Part shown: piece after piece, positions 1 to 8,023 of the stretch
How positions within the stretch are numbered: the first letter of the stretch is position 1
Layout: each line of letters starts with the position of its first letter
Source: Gemmatimonadota bacterium
Lineage (GTDB): Bacteria; Gemmatimonadota; Gemmatimonadetes; Gemmatimonadales; Gemmatimonadaceae
Assembly (NCBI GenBank): GCA_016191225.1
Contig: JACPPC010000022.1
Span: 1 to 64,000, forward strand
Length of the DNA: 64,000 bases
Reading direction: 5' to 3'
The notes under the pieces: model-generated
Databases searched by the model: none
What the model saw: the letters and a program-made list of their open reading frames with translations, nothing else
What the model was told of the DNA's origin: nothing
Made by a program: the position numbers and the translations under genes

Positions 1-86
1 AACTCGGCCGGCGTCTGCACGTCCGCAATCAAGGCGTCCAGCGTCGCGTCCGTCAGCCCCTTCGGCAACTCCCGCTTGCGAGCCAT
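1..86 (-). CDS. IS256-family (mutator-type) transposase, N-terminal fragment
   Basis: This is the first 28 codons of a gene that continues past the left edge of the window. It opens MARKRELPKGLTDATLDALI, which resembles the N-terminus of IS256/mutator-type DDE transposases. A strong Shine-Dalgarno (GGAGGGAG on the minus strand) sits a few bases before the ATG. The catalytic part is not visible, so the family call rests on the N-terminal sequence and on the inverted-repeat-like end just upstream. Whether the element is intact cannot be judged here. Confidence 0.6.
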   Translation of the reverse strand, partial: MARKRELPKGLTDATLDALIADVQTPAE

Positions 87-114
87 AACTCCCTCCAACT
101 CCATGGGATATGGC

Positions 115-140
115 TCATACACAGAATTTCAGATAGGCCC
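115..140. repeat. Probable terminal inverted repeat of the IS256-like element
   Basis: Read on the minus strand, towards the transposase, the sequence is GGCCTATCTGAAATTCTGTG. It resembles the outer ends of IS256-type elements and lies about 30-55 bases before the transposase start, the expected place for a left end. The other end is outside the window, so no matching repeat or target-site duplication can be shown. Confidence 0.45.
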
Positions 141-686
141 ATGCTCGCCCGTCACCTGGGCGACCTCCTCGACCGCCTCGGTGTCCATGGCAACCCGGTC
201 CGCCCGCTTGAAGAACGCATACCGCACGAACTCGACCACCACCGCCAGCGCGGTCGCGTACACCGCCAGCAATATCAGCCGGTCGCGCAGGATCGTCACC
301 ACGATCGTGGGCCACTGCCCCACCGTGGCCTGCTCGCTCCCCAGCTGCTCCACCCCGGCCACGATCAGCCCCAGGCTCACCACCGACTCGGCCAGCGCCT
401 CCAGCGCGGCGAAGATCGGCACCCGCCACGTCCACTGCCGCACGGTGAAGTTCCCCACATGCGCCGTCAGCGCGCCGCAGGTGATGAACACCACCAGCGC
501 CCCGTACACGATCGGCGTCAGCACGCTGGTGCTCCCCGCCGAGAAGACCACCGCCCGCAGCAGCCGCACCACCGTGCCCGCGGCCAGCGGCAGCCCCCAC
601 CACCCGATGCTGAGCCGCCGGACCACCGGCGGCTCGTCGAGGTGGGCCCAGTTGATCGCCTGGCGCGGGAAGTACGAGTCGGGCAT
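129..686 (-). CDS. Four-helix integral membrane protein of unknown function, probably 3'-truncated
   Basis: The 185-residue protein starts MPDSYFPRQA and carries about four hydrophobic segments, near residues 38-58, 62-75, 88-112 and 130-152. These are followed by a short acidic cytoplasmic tail. I do not recognise the family. Its last codons (Gly-Pro-Ile-stop) run into the inverted-repeat-like end of the adjacent insertion element, so the natural C-terminus has probably been replaced by element sequence. It is separated from the ridA-like gene by about 100 bases and may be independently transcribed. Confidence 0.6.
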   Translation of the reverse strand: MPDSYFPRQAINWAHLDEPPVVRRLSIGWWGLPLAAGTVVRLLRAVVFSAGSTSVLTPIVYGALVVFITCGALTAHVGNFTVRQWTWRVPIFAALEALAESVVSLGLIVAGVEQLGSEQATVGQWPTIVVTILRDRLILLAVYATALAVVVEFVRYAFFKRADRVAMDTEAVEEVAQVTGEHGPI

Positions 687-791
687 GACAGGAAGCTACG
701 GGTGCCCAGAAGGCGGCGACAGGAAACGGCTGTCGCCCACCGTTACGCCGCGGGCGGCGTTTCGCACTGGACGCAGGTCACACTCCGCCCG

Positions 792-1310
792 TCACGGCAG
801 CACGGCAATGCACTCGATTTCCACCCGCCCGTTGAGCGCCAGCCCGCTCGCCCCGAAGGCGCTCCGCGCCGGGTAGCGGCCGGCCTGGAAGTACGTCTTG
901 TACACCTCGTTCATCGCCTCCCACTCCTTCATGTCGGCGAGAAAGACGGTGCACTTGACCACCCGGTCCATGCTCGACCCGACCTTGGCCAGCACGTCCT
1001 TGATGTTCTCCATCACCTGTTTCGTCTCGGCGCTGATCCCCCCCGGCACCACGCCCCCGGCGGCGCTCGGCGACGTCCCCATCTGCCCGGCGAGGAAGAG
1101 GAGCTTCCCCACCCGCACCGCCGGCGAGAAGGGGCGCGTCGTCGGACCGTAGGGCTGCAGGAACTCGATGTCGGGCGTCGCCGCCGACCTGGGCGCGGGC
1201 CTCGCGGGCTTCTTCGCGTCCTGACCCGCGGCATTGCCCATTGCCACGCTCGCCGCCAGCGCGCCCGCCGCCACCTTCGCTGCCGCCGCCCGAACCCTGG
1301 AACGCTTCAT
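792..1310 (-). CDS. Secreted RidA/YjgF/UK114-family protein
   Basis: RidA proteins hydrolyse reactive enamine/imine intermediates, usually in the cytoplasm. This one has an Ala-rich signal peptide (about residues 1-29, ending GNAAGQ) followed by a complete RidA domain of about 125 residues. The substrate-binding Arg is present in the YPARS motif (R149), as is the closing strand GRVEIECIAVL. I chose the second Met because GGAGG lies six bases ahead of it; the Met nine codons upstream has no Shine-Dalgarno. The predicted export suggests a periplasmic role distinct from classical deaminase activity; the substrate is unknown. Confidence 0.85.
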   Translation of the reverse strand: MKRSRVRAAAAKVAAGALAASVAMGNAAGQDAKKPARPAPRSAATPDIEFLQPYGPTTRPFSPAVRVGKLLFLAGQMGTSPSAAGGVVPGGISAETKQVMENIKDVLAKVGSSMDRVVKCTVFLADMKEWEAMNEVYKTYFQAGRYPARSAFGASGLALNGRVEIECIAVLP

Positions 1311-1436
1311 GGTCTTCCTCCGGGAAAGAATTGTCATGGTGCGGGAAAGTTGTCGCCGCGGGATTCGGCGTGCTGCGGGAAGGTGCCGCGTGCGAACGTG
1401 CGGGTGAGGCTGCGGCGCGCACCGCCCGTGCGCCGC

Positions 1437-3737
1437 TCACCCCCCGAACGGCGCCGCCAGCTGCTCGCGGATCGTCACCCCCGCCGGGCGCTCGCCGCGC
1501 ACCACGGCGGCCAGCGTCTCCTCGAGCCGCTCGAAGGTGAACGGCTTGGGGAGGGTCGGCTGCCGCGACATCGGCCCCAGCCGGTTGGCGACGTCCATCA
1601 CGTCGCCGGTGATGAAGATCGTGCGCTCGGCCAGCCCGGGGCGCAGGGTGCGGAGCGCCTCGTGAAAGGCGAAGCCGTCCATCCCCGGCATGCGCAGGTC
1701 GCAGACCACCGCGTCGAACCCCTGCTGCTCCACCGCCTCGATCCCCGACTGGCCATTGTCGGCGCTCACCACCGTGAAGCCGCGCATCTTGCCGAACGCC
1801 TCGACCCCCGCCCGCAGCGACGGCTCGTCGTCCACGATCAGCACCCGCAGCCCGTGCAGCGGCGACCGGGTGGCGACCAGCGGGTGTTCCCCGGTGCGGC
1901 GGGCGACCGAGGCCTCCGTGCTGGCCGGGAGCATGACCTGGAAGGTCGCGCCGCGCCCGCTCGGCCCCTCGGCCAGCCGGATGCGCCCGCCGTGCGACGC
2001 GATGATTCCGTACGAGACGGAGAGGCCGAGCCCGGTCCCCTCTCCCTCGGCCTTGGTCGTGAAGAAGGGCTCGAAGATGTGGGGCCGCACCGCAGCCGGC
2101 ACGCCGGGGCCGCTGTCGGTCACCTCGAGCACCACCTCGCCGCCATCGCGGCTGGTGGCGACGCGCAGGGTGCCGCCCCCCTGCGGCGCCATGGCCTGGA
2201 TGGCGTTGGTGACGAGGTTGAGGATCACCTGCTGCAGCTGGCGGCCATCCCCCTCGACCGTGGGGAGGTCGGGGGCGAGGCGCGTCTCGAGCTGCACCCG
2301 CGCCGACGAGATCTGGTAGCCGCGCAGCCGCAGCGAGCGCTCGACCACCTCGTTCAGGTCCACCGCGTTGCGCTCGGGGGCGCTGCGGCGGGCGAAGGCC
2401 AGCAGGTCCTTGACCACCTGGCTGGCCCGCAGCGTTTCGGAGCGGATGACCTCGACACTCTCGCGATGCTCCCCGCTCAGCGCCGTGTCGCGCAGCAGCA
2501 GCTGCGAGAACGCCGAGATGGAGCCGAGGGGGTTGTTGACCTCGTGGGCGACGCCGGCGACGAGTTCGCCGATGGCCGCCAGCCGCTCGGTCTCCATGAG
2601 CCGCATGCGGAGTTCGCGCTCGCCGGTGATGTCGCGGCCGAGGAGGAGGACGGTGGGCGGGTCGGCATCGGGGAGGCCGGTGAGGGCGACGGCCACGAGC
2701 CGCGCGCTCCCCTCGCGCTGGAAGCGGATCTCGAGCCGAGCCTGCGCCCCGCGAAAGGCGGCGTCGAGGGCCTGCCGCAGCACGCCGCGGTCGTCCTCGG
2801 CCACGAGCTCCACCAGCTGGCGCCCCACGAGGGCGTCGGGGTCGAGGCCGGTGAGGTCGCGGGCGCAGTCGTTGGCCTCGCGAATGTCGCCCCCCTGCAC
2901 CACGGTGAGCACGGCGTCCGGCGCGGCGCGGAACAGGGTGCGGAAGCGCGACTCGGCGGCGCGCAGGTTCTCCACGAGCTCGGCGTTGGCGAGGGCGACG
3001 GCGAGCATGTCCGACATCGCCTCGATGCGACGCAGCTCGGCGTCGGCCCAGTCGCGGCGCTCCCTGGTGAGGATCGCGATCCCGCCGATCCGCTGGCGCT
3101 GCCGCCTGAGCGGGACGATGGCGACGCCCACCACGTTCACCGAGAGCAGCGCCTCCATGGCCTTCGGGTGCATCACGTCGGGCTCGGCGCGGATGTCGGC
3201 CACGGCGAGGGTGACGCCGTGCTTCATCACCTTGCCCATGCCGCTCCCCTCGTACGGGAGCTCGAAGCCGATGAACGGCTCGGCCACGCCGCTCCCGGCG
3301 ACGACGCGCACGATCTGCGTCGGCTCGTCGAGCATCGAGAGCACCACTCCCTCGCACTTCTCGATGTCCATGAGGGCGTTCATGAACCGCTGCAGCACGC
3401 GCTTGGGGTGGAGCTCGGCGTTGATCTCGTGGCCGAGCTCCCACATGCGGTGCAGCACGCGCTGGGCCTCGGTGAGGGCGGCGGTGCGGTCCGCGACCGA
3501 GTGCTCGAGGGTGGTGCTGACCTCCCGCTCGCGGGCCACGCGGGCCTCGAGCTCGCGCGCGCGCCGCTCGTACTGCGCGTTCATGCGCTGGGCGACCAGG
3601 AGCGAGAGGGCGGCGGCGAGGAGGCCGAGCTCGACCGAGACGCCGCCGCTGGCCGCCGACGTGACGAGCAGCGCGGCGACGATCGCGATCGTCGTCAGCT
3701 GCAGCACGGTGTCGAGCCGGCGGCCGGGATCGGTCAC
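1437..3737 (-). CDS. Hybrid sensor histidine kinase (TM-GAF-PAS-HisKA-HATPase-REC)
   Basis: The 766-residue protein starts at a GTG that overlaps the stop of the Rieske oxygenase gene by four bases (GTGA), so the two are translationally coupled. In order it has one or two N-terminal membrane helices (about 12-50), a coiled coil (52-92), a GAF domain (about 95-260), a PAS domain (about 265-385), a HisKA domain with HEVNNPLGS and phospho-acceptor H398, a HATPase domain (GTGLGLSV), and a C-terminal receiver with phospho-acceptor D680 (CDLRMPGMDG). It should autophosphorylate and pass phosphate to its own receiver. No DNA-binding response regulator is adjacent, so the output is unknown. Confidence 0.92.
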   Translation of the reverse strand: MTDPGRRLDTVLQLTTIAIVAALLVTSAASGGVSVELGLLAAALSLLVAQRMNAQYERRARELEARVAREREVSTTLEHSVADRTAALTEAQRVLHRMWELGHEINAELHPKRVLQRFMNALMDIEKCEGVVLSMLDEPTQIVRVVAGSGVAEPFIGFELPYEGSGMGKVMKHGVTLAVADIRAEPDVMHPKAMEALLSVNVVGVAIVPLRRQRQRIGGIAILTRERRDWADAELRRIEAMSDMLAVALANAELVENLRAAESRFRTLFRAAPDAVLTVVQGGDIREANDCARDLTGLDPDALVGRQLVELVAEDDRGVLRQALDAAFRGAQARLEIRFQREGSARLVAVALTGLPDADPPTVLLLGRDITGERELRMRLMETERLAAIGELVAGVAHEVNNPLGSISAFSQLLLRDTALSGEHRESVEVIRSETLRASQVVKDLLAFARRSAPERNAVDLNEVVERSLRLRGYQISSARVQLETRLAPDLPTVEGDGRQLQQVILNLVTNAIQAMAPQGGGTLRVATSRDGGEVVLEVTDSGPGVPAAVRPHIFEPFFTTKAEGEGTGLGLSVSYGIIASHGGRIRLAEGPSGRGATFQVMLPASTEASVARRTGEHPLVATRSPLHGLRVLIVDDEPSLRAGVEAFGKMRGFTVVSADNGQSGIEAVEQQGFDAVVCDLRMPGMDGFAFHEALRTLRPGLAERTIFITGDVMDVANRLGPMSRQPTLPKPFTFERLEETLAAVVRGERPAGVTIREQLAAPFGG

Positions 3738-4816
3738 TGCAGGAACTCGTGCAGCAGCGCGTGAAAGTGGTGCACGCCGTTCTCGCGCCTCGGCGAGTAG
3801 CGCCCGCGCTCGTACACGCGCGAGCGGAGGTTCCGCTGCACGGCTTCGCAGATCGCGATGTCCTCCTCCTGGATCTCGTCGCTGAAGGCGAGGATCTTCG
3901 TCCACTGCGCCTCGGCCGCCGCGTCGGCGGGCGGGGCAACCGAGTACCACTCGAAGATCACCCTCGTGCGCTCGTGGCCCATGGGGAGGACGACGTTCGT
4001 CTGCATCTGCCCCTGGTAGGCGTTCAGCATCGTGTTCGGGAAGAGCCAGTAGTACTGCGCGTCGTCGCCGGGCCCCTGCGGCAGGTACACCCTCCCCTCG
4101 CCCGCGCCGCGCACGGGGCGCAGCGGGGCATGCTGCAGCGAGTAGTAGCGGTGCGGCTCCACCCGGTACTGGTCGTAGTCGACCTCCCTGTGCAGCCCGG
4201 GGTGCACCACCGGCAGGTGGTAGCCCTCGAGGTAGTTGTCGACGTACACCTTCCAGTTGCAGTCGAGCGTCCACTCCTTGCGCAGCACCCACCGCATTTC
4301 CTCGGCGCGGAACGCTGCCGCCCGCGCCGGGATGTCCTCCATGAAATGCGCCAGCGACGGCGCCTTGGGGTCGAGGTTGCAGAAGACGAGCGGCCCCCAC
4401 GTGGCGACCTGCACCGGGAGGAGGTGCATCTCCTCCGGGCGGAAGCCGGTGCTCCCTTCCATCTCGGGTGCGCGCAGCAGGTCGCCCGCGAGGGTGTACG
4501 TCCAGCCGTGGTAGCGGCACTGCAGCGTCTGTCGCCTGCCGCACCCGGTGGCCACGGGGCCGGCGCGGTGAAGGCAGATGTTGTGGAAGCCGCGCAGCAC
4601 GGCGCCGTCGCGCACGATCACCACGCTCTCCCCCGCCACGTCGACGACGGCATAGCTCCCCGTCCCGGCCAGCTGGTCGGTGCGCCCCACCAGCTGCCAG
4701 GTGCGGCCGAAGATCCGCTCCTGCTCGAGCTCGAGGTACACCGGATCGTTGTAGAGCCGCGCCGGAACGGTGGCGGCGGTGGCGATGTCCGGGCTGAACG
4801 AGAAGTGCAGGGCCAT
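3734..4816 (-). CDS. Rieske non-heme iron oxygenase, alpha subunit
   Basis: The 360-residue protein has an N-terminal Rieske [2Fe-2S] domain with ligands C81-x-H83 and C100-x2-H103. Its catalytic domain carries mononuclear-iron histidines H200 and H205 in DNYLEGYHLPVVHP. The residue bridging the two metal sites is Glu (E197) where ring-hydroxylating dioxygenases have Asp; this is a feature of the carnitine/glycine-betaine/choline oxygenase branch (CntA, GbcA types). That favours a small quaternary-amine or related substrate, but this is inference. No ferredoxin or reductase gene is nearby. The stop overlaps the GTG of the hybrid kinase. Confidence 0.88.
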   Translation of the reverse strand: MALHFSFSPDIATAATVPARLYNDPVYLELEQERIFGRTWQLVGRTDQLAGTGSYAVVDVAGESVVIVRDGAVLRGFHNICLHRAGPVATGCGRRQTLQCRYHGWTYTLAGDLLRAPEMEGSTGFRPEEMHLLPVQVATWGPLVFCNLDPKAPSLAHFMEDIPARAAAFRAEEMRWVLRKEWTLDCNWKVYVDNYLEGYHLPVVHPGLHREVDYDQYRVEPHRYYSLQHAPLRPVRGAGEGRVYLPQGPGDDAQYYWLFPNTMLNAYQGQMQTNVVLPMGHERTRVIFEWYSVAPPADAAAEAQWTKILAFSDEIQEEDIAICEAVQRNLRSRVYERGRYSPRRENGVHHFHALLHEFLQ

Positions 4817-4968
4817 GGGCGCTCGCCTCGGGGCGTCGGTCCGCCGCCGGCGGCGCGGGAGTGGGGCGCCGAGGAGCTCACGGGGAGTGAACGGCGCGCC
4901 GGCGGGACTCCCGGAATCTACTGCGGCAGCGCGGCCGCGACGACCGCCGGGCGCCGGCCGGCATCAGC

Positions 4969-5754
4969 CTACTCGATCCAGTGCCCGATCCTGCCCCAGC
5001 GGATGTCGGTGAGGAACGGGAGCGGGCGGTCGCTGTCGTCGCCGTTGTACGAGTAGTACACGAACAGCGGGCGCCCGTAGATGTTGGCGCGCGGCACCAG
5101 CCCCCAGTAGCGGCTGTCCTTGGACTGGTAGCGGTTGTCGCCGAGCATCATGAAGTAGCCCGGCGGGATGACGAGCGGCCCCCAGTTGTCGTGCGTGGGC
5201 TGCGCCGGCGGGGCGCCGAAGCGCGTCCCCTTCACCTCGAACCGGTGCTGCCACTCGTAGAGCGGGTGCACCTCGCTGGGGTCGCCCACCGGGTTGTGCG
5301 ACGCGGCGTAGCCCTGCCGCTGCGCGGCGCCGTTCAGGTGAAAGACGCCGTCGCGCATGTACACCGTGTCGCCGCCGATCGCCACCAGGCGCTTCACGAG
5401 CACCGGCGTCGGGTCGTCGGGCTGGTCGACCTGCGGCGGCGACACGAACACCACCACGTTGCCGCGCTCGGGCTCGGCGTACGATGGGAGCTTGATCGAC
5501 GTGAACGGGATCACCGGGCCGAAGCGGAGCTTGTTCACGAACAGCCAGTCGCCGACGAGCATGGTGGGAATCATGCTCCCCGACGGGATGCGGTAGGCCT
5601 CGATGAGGAAGGTGCGGAAGAAGAGGAAGATCAGGATTGGCGGGCCCCAGCCCTTCACGAGCGCCACCAGGTGATGCCGGAATCCGCGCGCGGGCGCGCC
5701 GCGGGCGGCGGCGACGGTGGACGAGGGCTTGGGCTCCGTCTTCTTCTTTGCCAT
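4969..5754 (-). CDS. lepB: Signal peptidase I
   Basis: This inner-membrane serine protease removes signal peptides from exported proteins, which fits the many exported proteins in this window. The 261-residue product starts MAKKKTEPKP and has one N-terminal membrane segment (about 37-53). The catalytic Ser lies in PSGSMIPTM (S60) and the catalytic Lys in KRLVAIGGDTV (K121). The conserved GDNRYQSKDSRYWG box follows near the C-terminus. A Met 23 codons upstream is possible, but the extension is Pro/Arg-rich and unlike the family. The gene follows the SWIB gene across a strong hairpin and has its own short leader. Confidence 0.93.
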   Translation of the reverse strand: MAKKKTEPKPSSTVAAARGAPARGFRHHLVALVKGWGPPILIFLFFRTFLIEAYRIPSGSMIPTMLVGDWLFVNKLRFGPVIPFTSIKLPSYAEPERGNVVVFVSPPQVDQPDDPTPVLVKRLVAIGGDTVYMRDGVFHLNGAAQRQGYAASHNPVGDPSEVHPLYEWQHRFEVKGTRFGAPPAQPTHDNWGPLVIPPGYFMMLGDNRYQSKDSRYWGLVPRANIYGRPLFVYYSYNGDDSDRPLPFLTDIRWGRIGHWIE

Positions 5755-5774
5755 GGCTCGGGAGTGGGGTGCAG

Positions 5775-5808
5775 CGAGGGGGCGCGCCGTCTCGGGCGCG
5801 CCCCCTCG
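5775..5808. terminator. Strong GC hairpin between the SWIB gene and lepB
   Basis: A perfect 14-base-pair stem (CGAGGGGGCGCGCC / GGCGCGCCCCCTCG) encloses a six-base loop, GTCTCG. It lies in the 79-base gap after the SWIB stop and before the lepB start. No T-tract follows on the minus strand, so it could attenuate read-through into lepB, protect an mRNA 3' end, or be a Rho-type pause rather than a classical intrinsic terminator. Confidence 0.5.
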
Positions 5809-5833
5809 TGGTACGAGCGACAAGCGGGCTTGG

Positions 5834-6127
5834 TTACGACAGGTGCTTGCTCACCAGCTTGGTCATCTCGAACATGTTCACCATGTCCTTCTTGAAGACC
5901 GGCTTGAGCTTCGCGTCGGCATGGATCATGCGCTTGTTCTTCTTGTCCTGCAGGCCGTTCTTCTTGATGTACGCCCAGAGCTTCTTGGTCACCTCGGTGC
6001 GCGGCATCGCCTTGGCGCCGACGACCTCGGCGAGGATGCTGCTCGGGTTGACCGGCTTCATGAACGCCGCGTTCGGCTTGCGCTTCGTGGCCTTCTTCTT
6101 CGTGGCCTTCTTCTTCTTCGCTGCCAT
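5834..6127 (-). CDS. Small SWIB/MDM2-domain protein with lysine-rich N-terminus
   Basis: The 97-residue protein has a basic N-terminus (MAAKKKKATKKKATKRK) that resembles histone-like tails. A single SWIB/MDM2 fold covers about residues 24-97, with the family signature of a TKKLWAYIKKNGLQD helix followed by ADAKLKPVF and a MFEMTKLVSKHL end. I chose this Met because AGGAGAGG lies just upstream. SWIB domains in eukaryotes sit in chromatin-remodelling complexes; stand-alone bacterial copies are known in Chlamydia and some other phyla, with a presumed role in nucleoid condensation. The DNA-binding role here is inferred from the basic tail. Confidence 0.85.
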   Translation of the reverse strand: MAAKKKKATKKKATKRKPNAAFMKPVNPSSILAEVVGAKAMPRTEVTKKLWAYIKKNGLQDKKNKRMIHADAKLKPVFKKDMVNMFEMTKLVSKHLS

Positions 6128-6322
6128 CAGATCCTCTCCTGGGTGATGTTCGAGCGATTTCTCATAGAGGGAAACGCCGACCGACAGCGCACAAGGTAAG
6201 CTGCCCTGCGGTTCGCGCAATAGTCATCTTTCGTGCCCTCCCCTCTGGGAAACGCCCCGCGCCCTCTCGGCGGCCCCGGATTCCCGCCCCGCGCCCCCGC
6301 TCGGGGCGCCCCTCCGAGCCGC

Positions 6323-8023
6323 TCAGCGCTTCGCCGCGCCCACCGCCGTGGCCACCCAATCCGCCACCGCCCCCAGCACCGCCGGCCGCACCGACGCGCT
6401 GGGCAGCCGGGCGTATCCCCCCGGGTAGCCCCGCGGGTCGGCGAGGAACAGGTGATTCGTCTCGGGAAAGGTTCGGATCGTCACCCGGGCGTTCCCCGAC
6501 GCGCGCAGGGCAGCCGCCAGTTCCCCCGCCTGCTCCGGCGTCACTTGCTGGTCCGTTTCCCCCTGCAGGATCAGCACCGGGACCTTCACCCGGCGGATCG
6601 TCGCCAGCGGGTCGTACGTGGCGAAGAACCGCCTCCACGGCGTCGACGTCACCAGCGAGTCGAGCATCCGCGGGATCTCGCGCAGGATCGAGTCCCGCCG
6701 GGCCGGCGCGAGCGAGGTGTCCTGCAGGGTGCCGTTCCGGAGCTGGAAGTCGAGGATCGCGCGCCCCGGCTTGCTCGTCCCCGCCATCAGCACGATCCCC
6801 GCCAGCCGCGGGTCCCCCGCCGCCACCATCGGCGCGAGGATCCCCCCCTCGCTGTGCCCCACCAGCACGATCCGCGCCGGGTCGATGTCGTCGCGCTTCC
6901 GCAGCCAGGCCACGATCGTCCGGATGTCGTCGGCAAAGTCGGCGCTCGTCGCCGTGGCGAAGGTCCCCCCCGACGCCCCCACGCCGCGCTCGTCGTAGCG
7001 CAGCACGGCGATCCCGCGCCGCCCCAGGGTGTCGGCCAGCTGCCGGAACGGCCGGTAGTCGCCGACGCTCGGAATCCGCTCGTCGCGGTCCTCGGGGCCG
7101 GAGCCGGTGATCGTCACCACCACCGGCAGCCGCGCGGCGCCCCCGGTGGGCTTGGTGAGGGTCGCCACGATGCTGAAGCCCTGCGGCGACGGGATCGTGA
7201 CCTCCTCGGCCGTGTAGGGCGCCCCCGCCGGCGCCCCGTAGTCGGGCCGGGGGAGCCTGAGCTCGGCGTCGTCCAACCAGGCCCGGCGCACGATGTCGAG
7301 GTTCTGCGACGGGACGCGCCCGCCGAGGAACCGGCCGGCGCTGTCGGTCTTCATGCGGAGTTCCGTTCCCCCGAGGCCGATCGCGATCGAGTCCGCGCCG
7401 ATCGGGCGCACCCCCAGCTCGATCGACTGCCCGTTGAGCAGCAGGAGGGGCGCCTTCCCCTCGCGCACGCCGGTGGCGAACAGCCGCCGCACCGCGATCT
7501 CGGTCATGACCATGCTGGGGTTCACGAACGGCGTCGCCCGCCTGGGGACGGCCGCGCGGCGCACCCGGGGCTCGGCTCCCGGCGCCGTGACCGTGCCGAC
7601 CACGCTGTCGCCGGCGAAGGCCAGGTCGAGGGACTGCAGGGCGGGCGCGTTGGGCGGGTCGAGCGCCTTGCGGACGCTCAACTCCATGTGCTCCATCTCG
7701 CCCGCCGCCGTCAGCGCGGCGGTCCACGACACGCGGTTGCCGCTCGTGCGGTCGATCATGTCGCCCATCATCCCGGGGCCCCGCAGGCCCGCGCGCTCGA
7801 GGGCGATCGTGTCCTTGCCGGCGACGAGCAGAATGCCCCACCGCTCGGACGGGGTGCCGAACTGGGCGGAGAGGGGGGAGGAGCGGGCGAGCGTGAAGAG
7901 AACGGCAATGACGAGGGAAACCGCATGCGCAGCTCCTTCGCCGAGCCCGCGCCGAGCGAGCGCGGCGAGAGGAACGTTCTCAGCACTGCGGCGCCGGCGC
8001 TCAGGATGGCGGCGGGAGGTCAT
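6323..8023 (-). CDS. Secreted alpha/beta-hydrolase
   Basis: The protein has an N-terminal region of unknown fold (about 60-270) and a C-terminal alpha/beta-hydrolase domain. The nucleophile elbow is GHSEGG (S391), with an acid residue near ETDQQVTP and a His in PETNHLF. It is probably a serine peptidase or esterase of the BAAT/acyl-peptidase-like type. The ATG overlaps the stop of the endonuclease IV gene (ATGA). The first 30 residues (RHPERRRRSAENVPLAAL) come from a degenerate copy of the dispersed repeat; only after them does a hydrophobic stretch begin (SLVIAVLFTL), ending at a typical LSAQ cleavage site. The effective start is therefore uncertain. Confidence 0.8.
   Translation of the reverse strand: MTSRRHPERRRRSAENVPLAALARRGLGEGAAHAVSLVIAVLFTLARSSPLSAQFGTPSERWGILLVAGKDTIALERAGLRGPGMMGDMIDRTSGNRVSWTAALTAAGEMEHMELSVRKALDPPNAPALQSLDLAFAGDSVVGTVTAPGAEPRVRRAAVPRRATPFVNPSMVMTEIAVRRLFATGVREGKAPLLLLNGQSIELGVRPIGADSIAIGLGGTELRMKTDSAGRFLGGRVPSQNLDIVRRAWLDDAELRLPRPDYGAPAGAPYTAEEVTIPSPQGFSIVATLTKPTGGAARLPVVVTITGSGPEDRDERIPSVGDYRPFRQLADTLGRRGIAVLRYDERGVGASGGTFATATSADFADDIRTIVAWLRKRDDIDPARIVLVGHSEGGILAPMVAAGDPRLAGIVLMAGTSKPGRAILDFQLRNGTLQDTSLAPARRDSILREIPRMLDSLVTSTPWRRFFATYDPLATIRRVKVPVLILQGETDQQVTPEQAGELAAALRASGNARVTIRTFPETNHLFLADPRGYPGGYARLPSASVRPAVLGAVADWVATAVGAAKR
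7971..8010 (-). repeat. Degenerate copy of the CATCCTGAGCGC dispersed repeat
   Basis: On the minus strand this reads CATCCTGAGCGCCGGCGCCG followed by AGTGCTGAGAACGTTCC. That is a diverged version of the repeat seen elsewhere in the window. It begins about ten bases after the endonuclease IV stop, in the same orientation as that gene, and is translated as the N-terminus of the hydrolase. Confidence 0.5.

Noticed and set aside
141-3764. Very long open frame on the plus strand opposite the kinase (over 1200 codons)
   Set aside because: It reads as His/Arg/Gly-rich low-complexity protein without any domain and mirrors the codon pattern of the minus-strand genes; it is an antisense shadow caused by high GC.
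5834-6220. Longer SWIB protein starting 31 codons upstream
   Set aside because: The extension has no similarity to the family, while AGGAGAGG directly precedes the internal Met before the Lys-rich tail.
7768-7986. Short minus-strand frame with ATG and AAGGAG before the hydrolase signal segment
   Set aside because: The frame encodes Pro/Ser-rich sequence without homology and differs from the hydrolase frame; kept only as a note on possible frameshift history.
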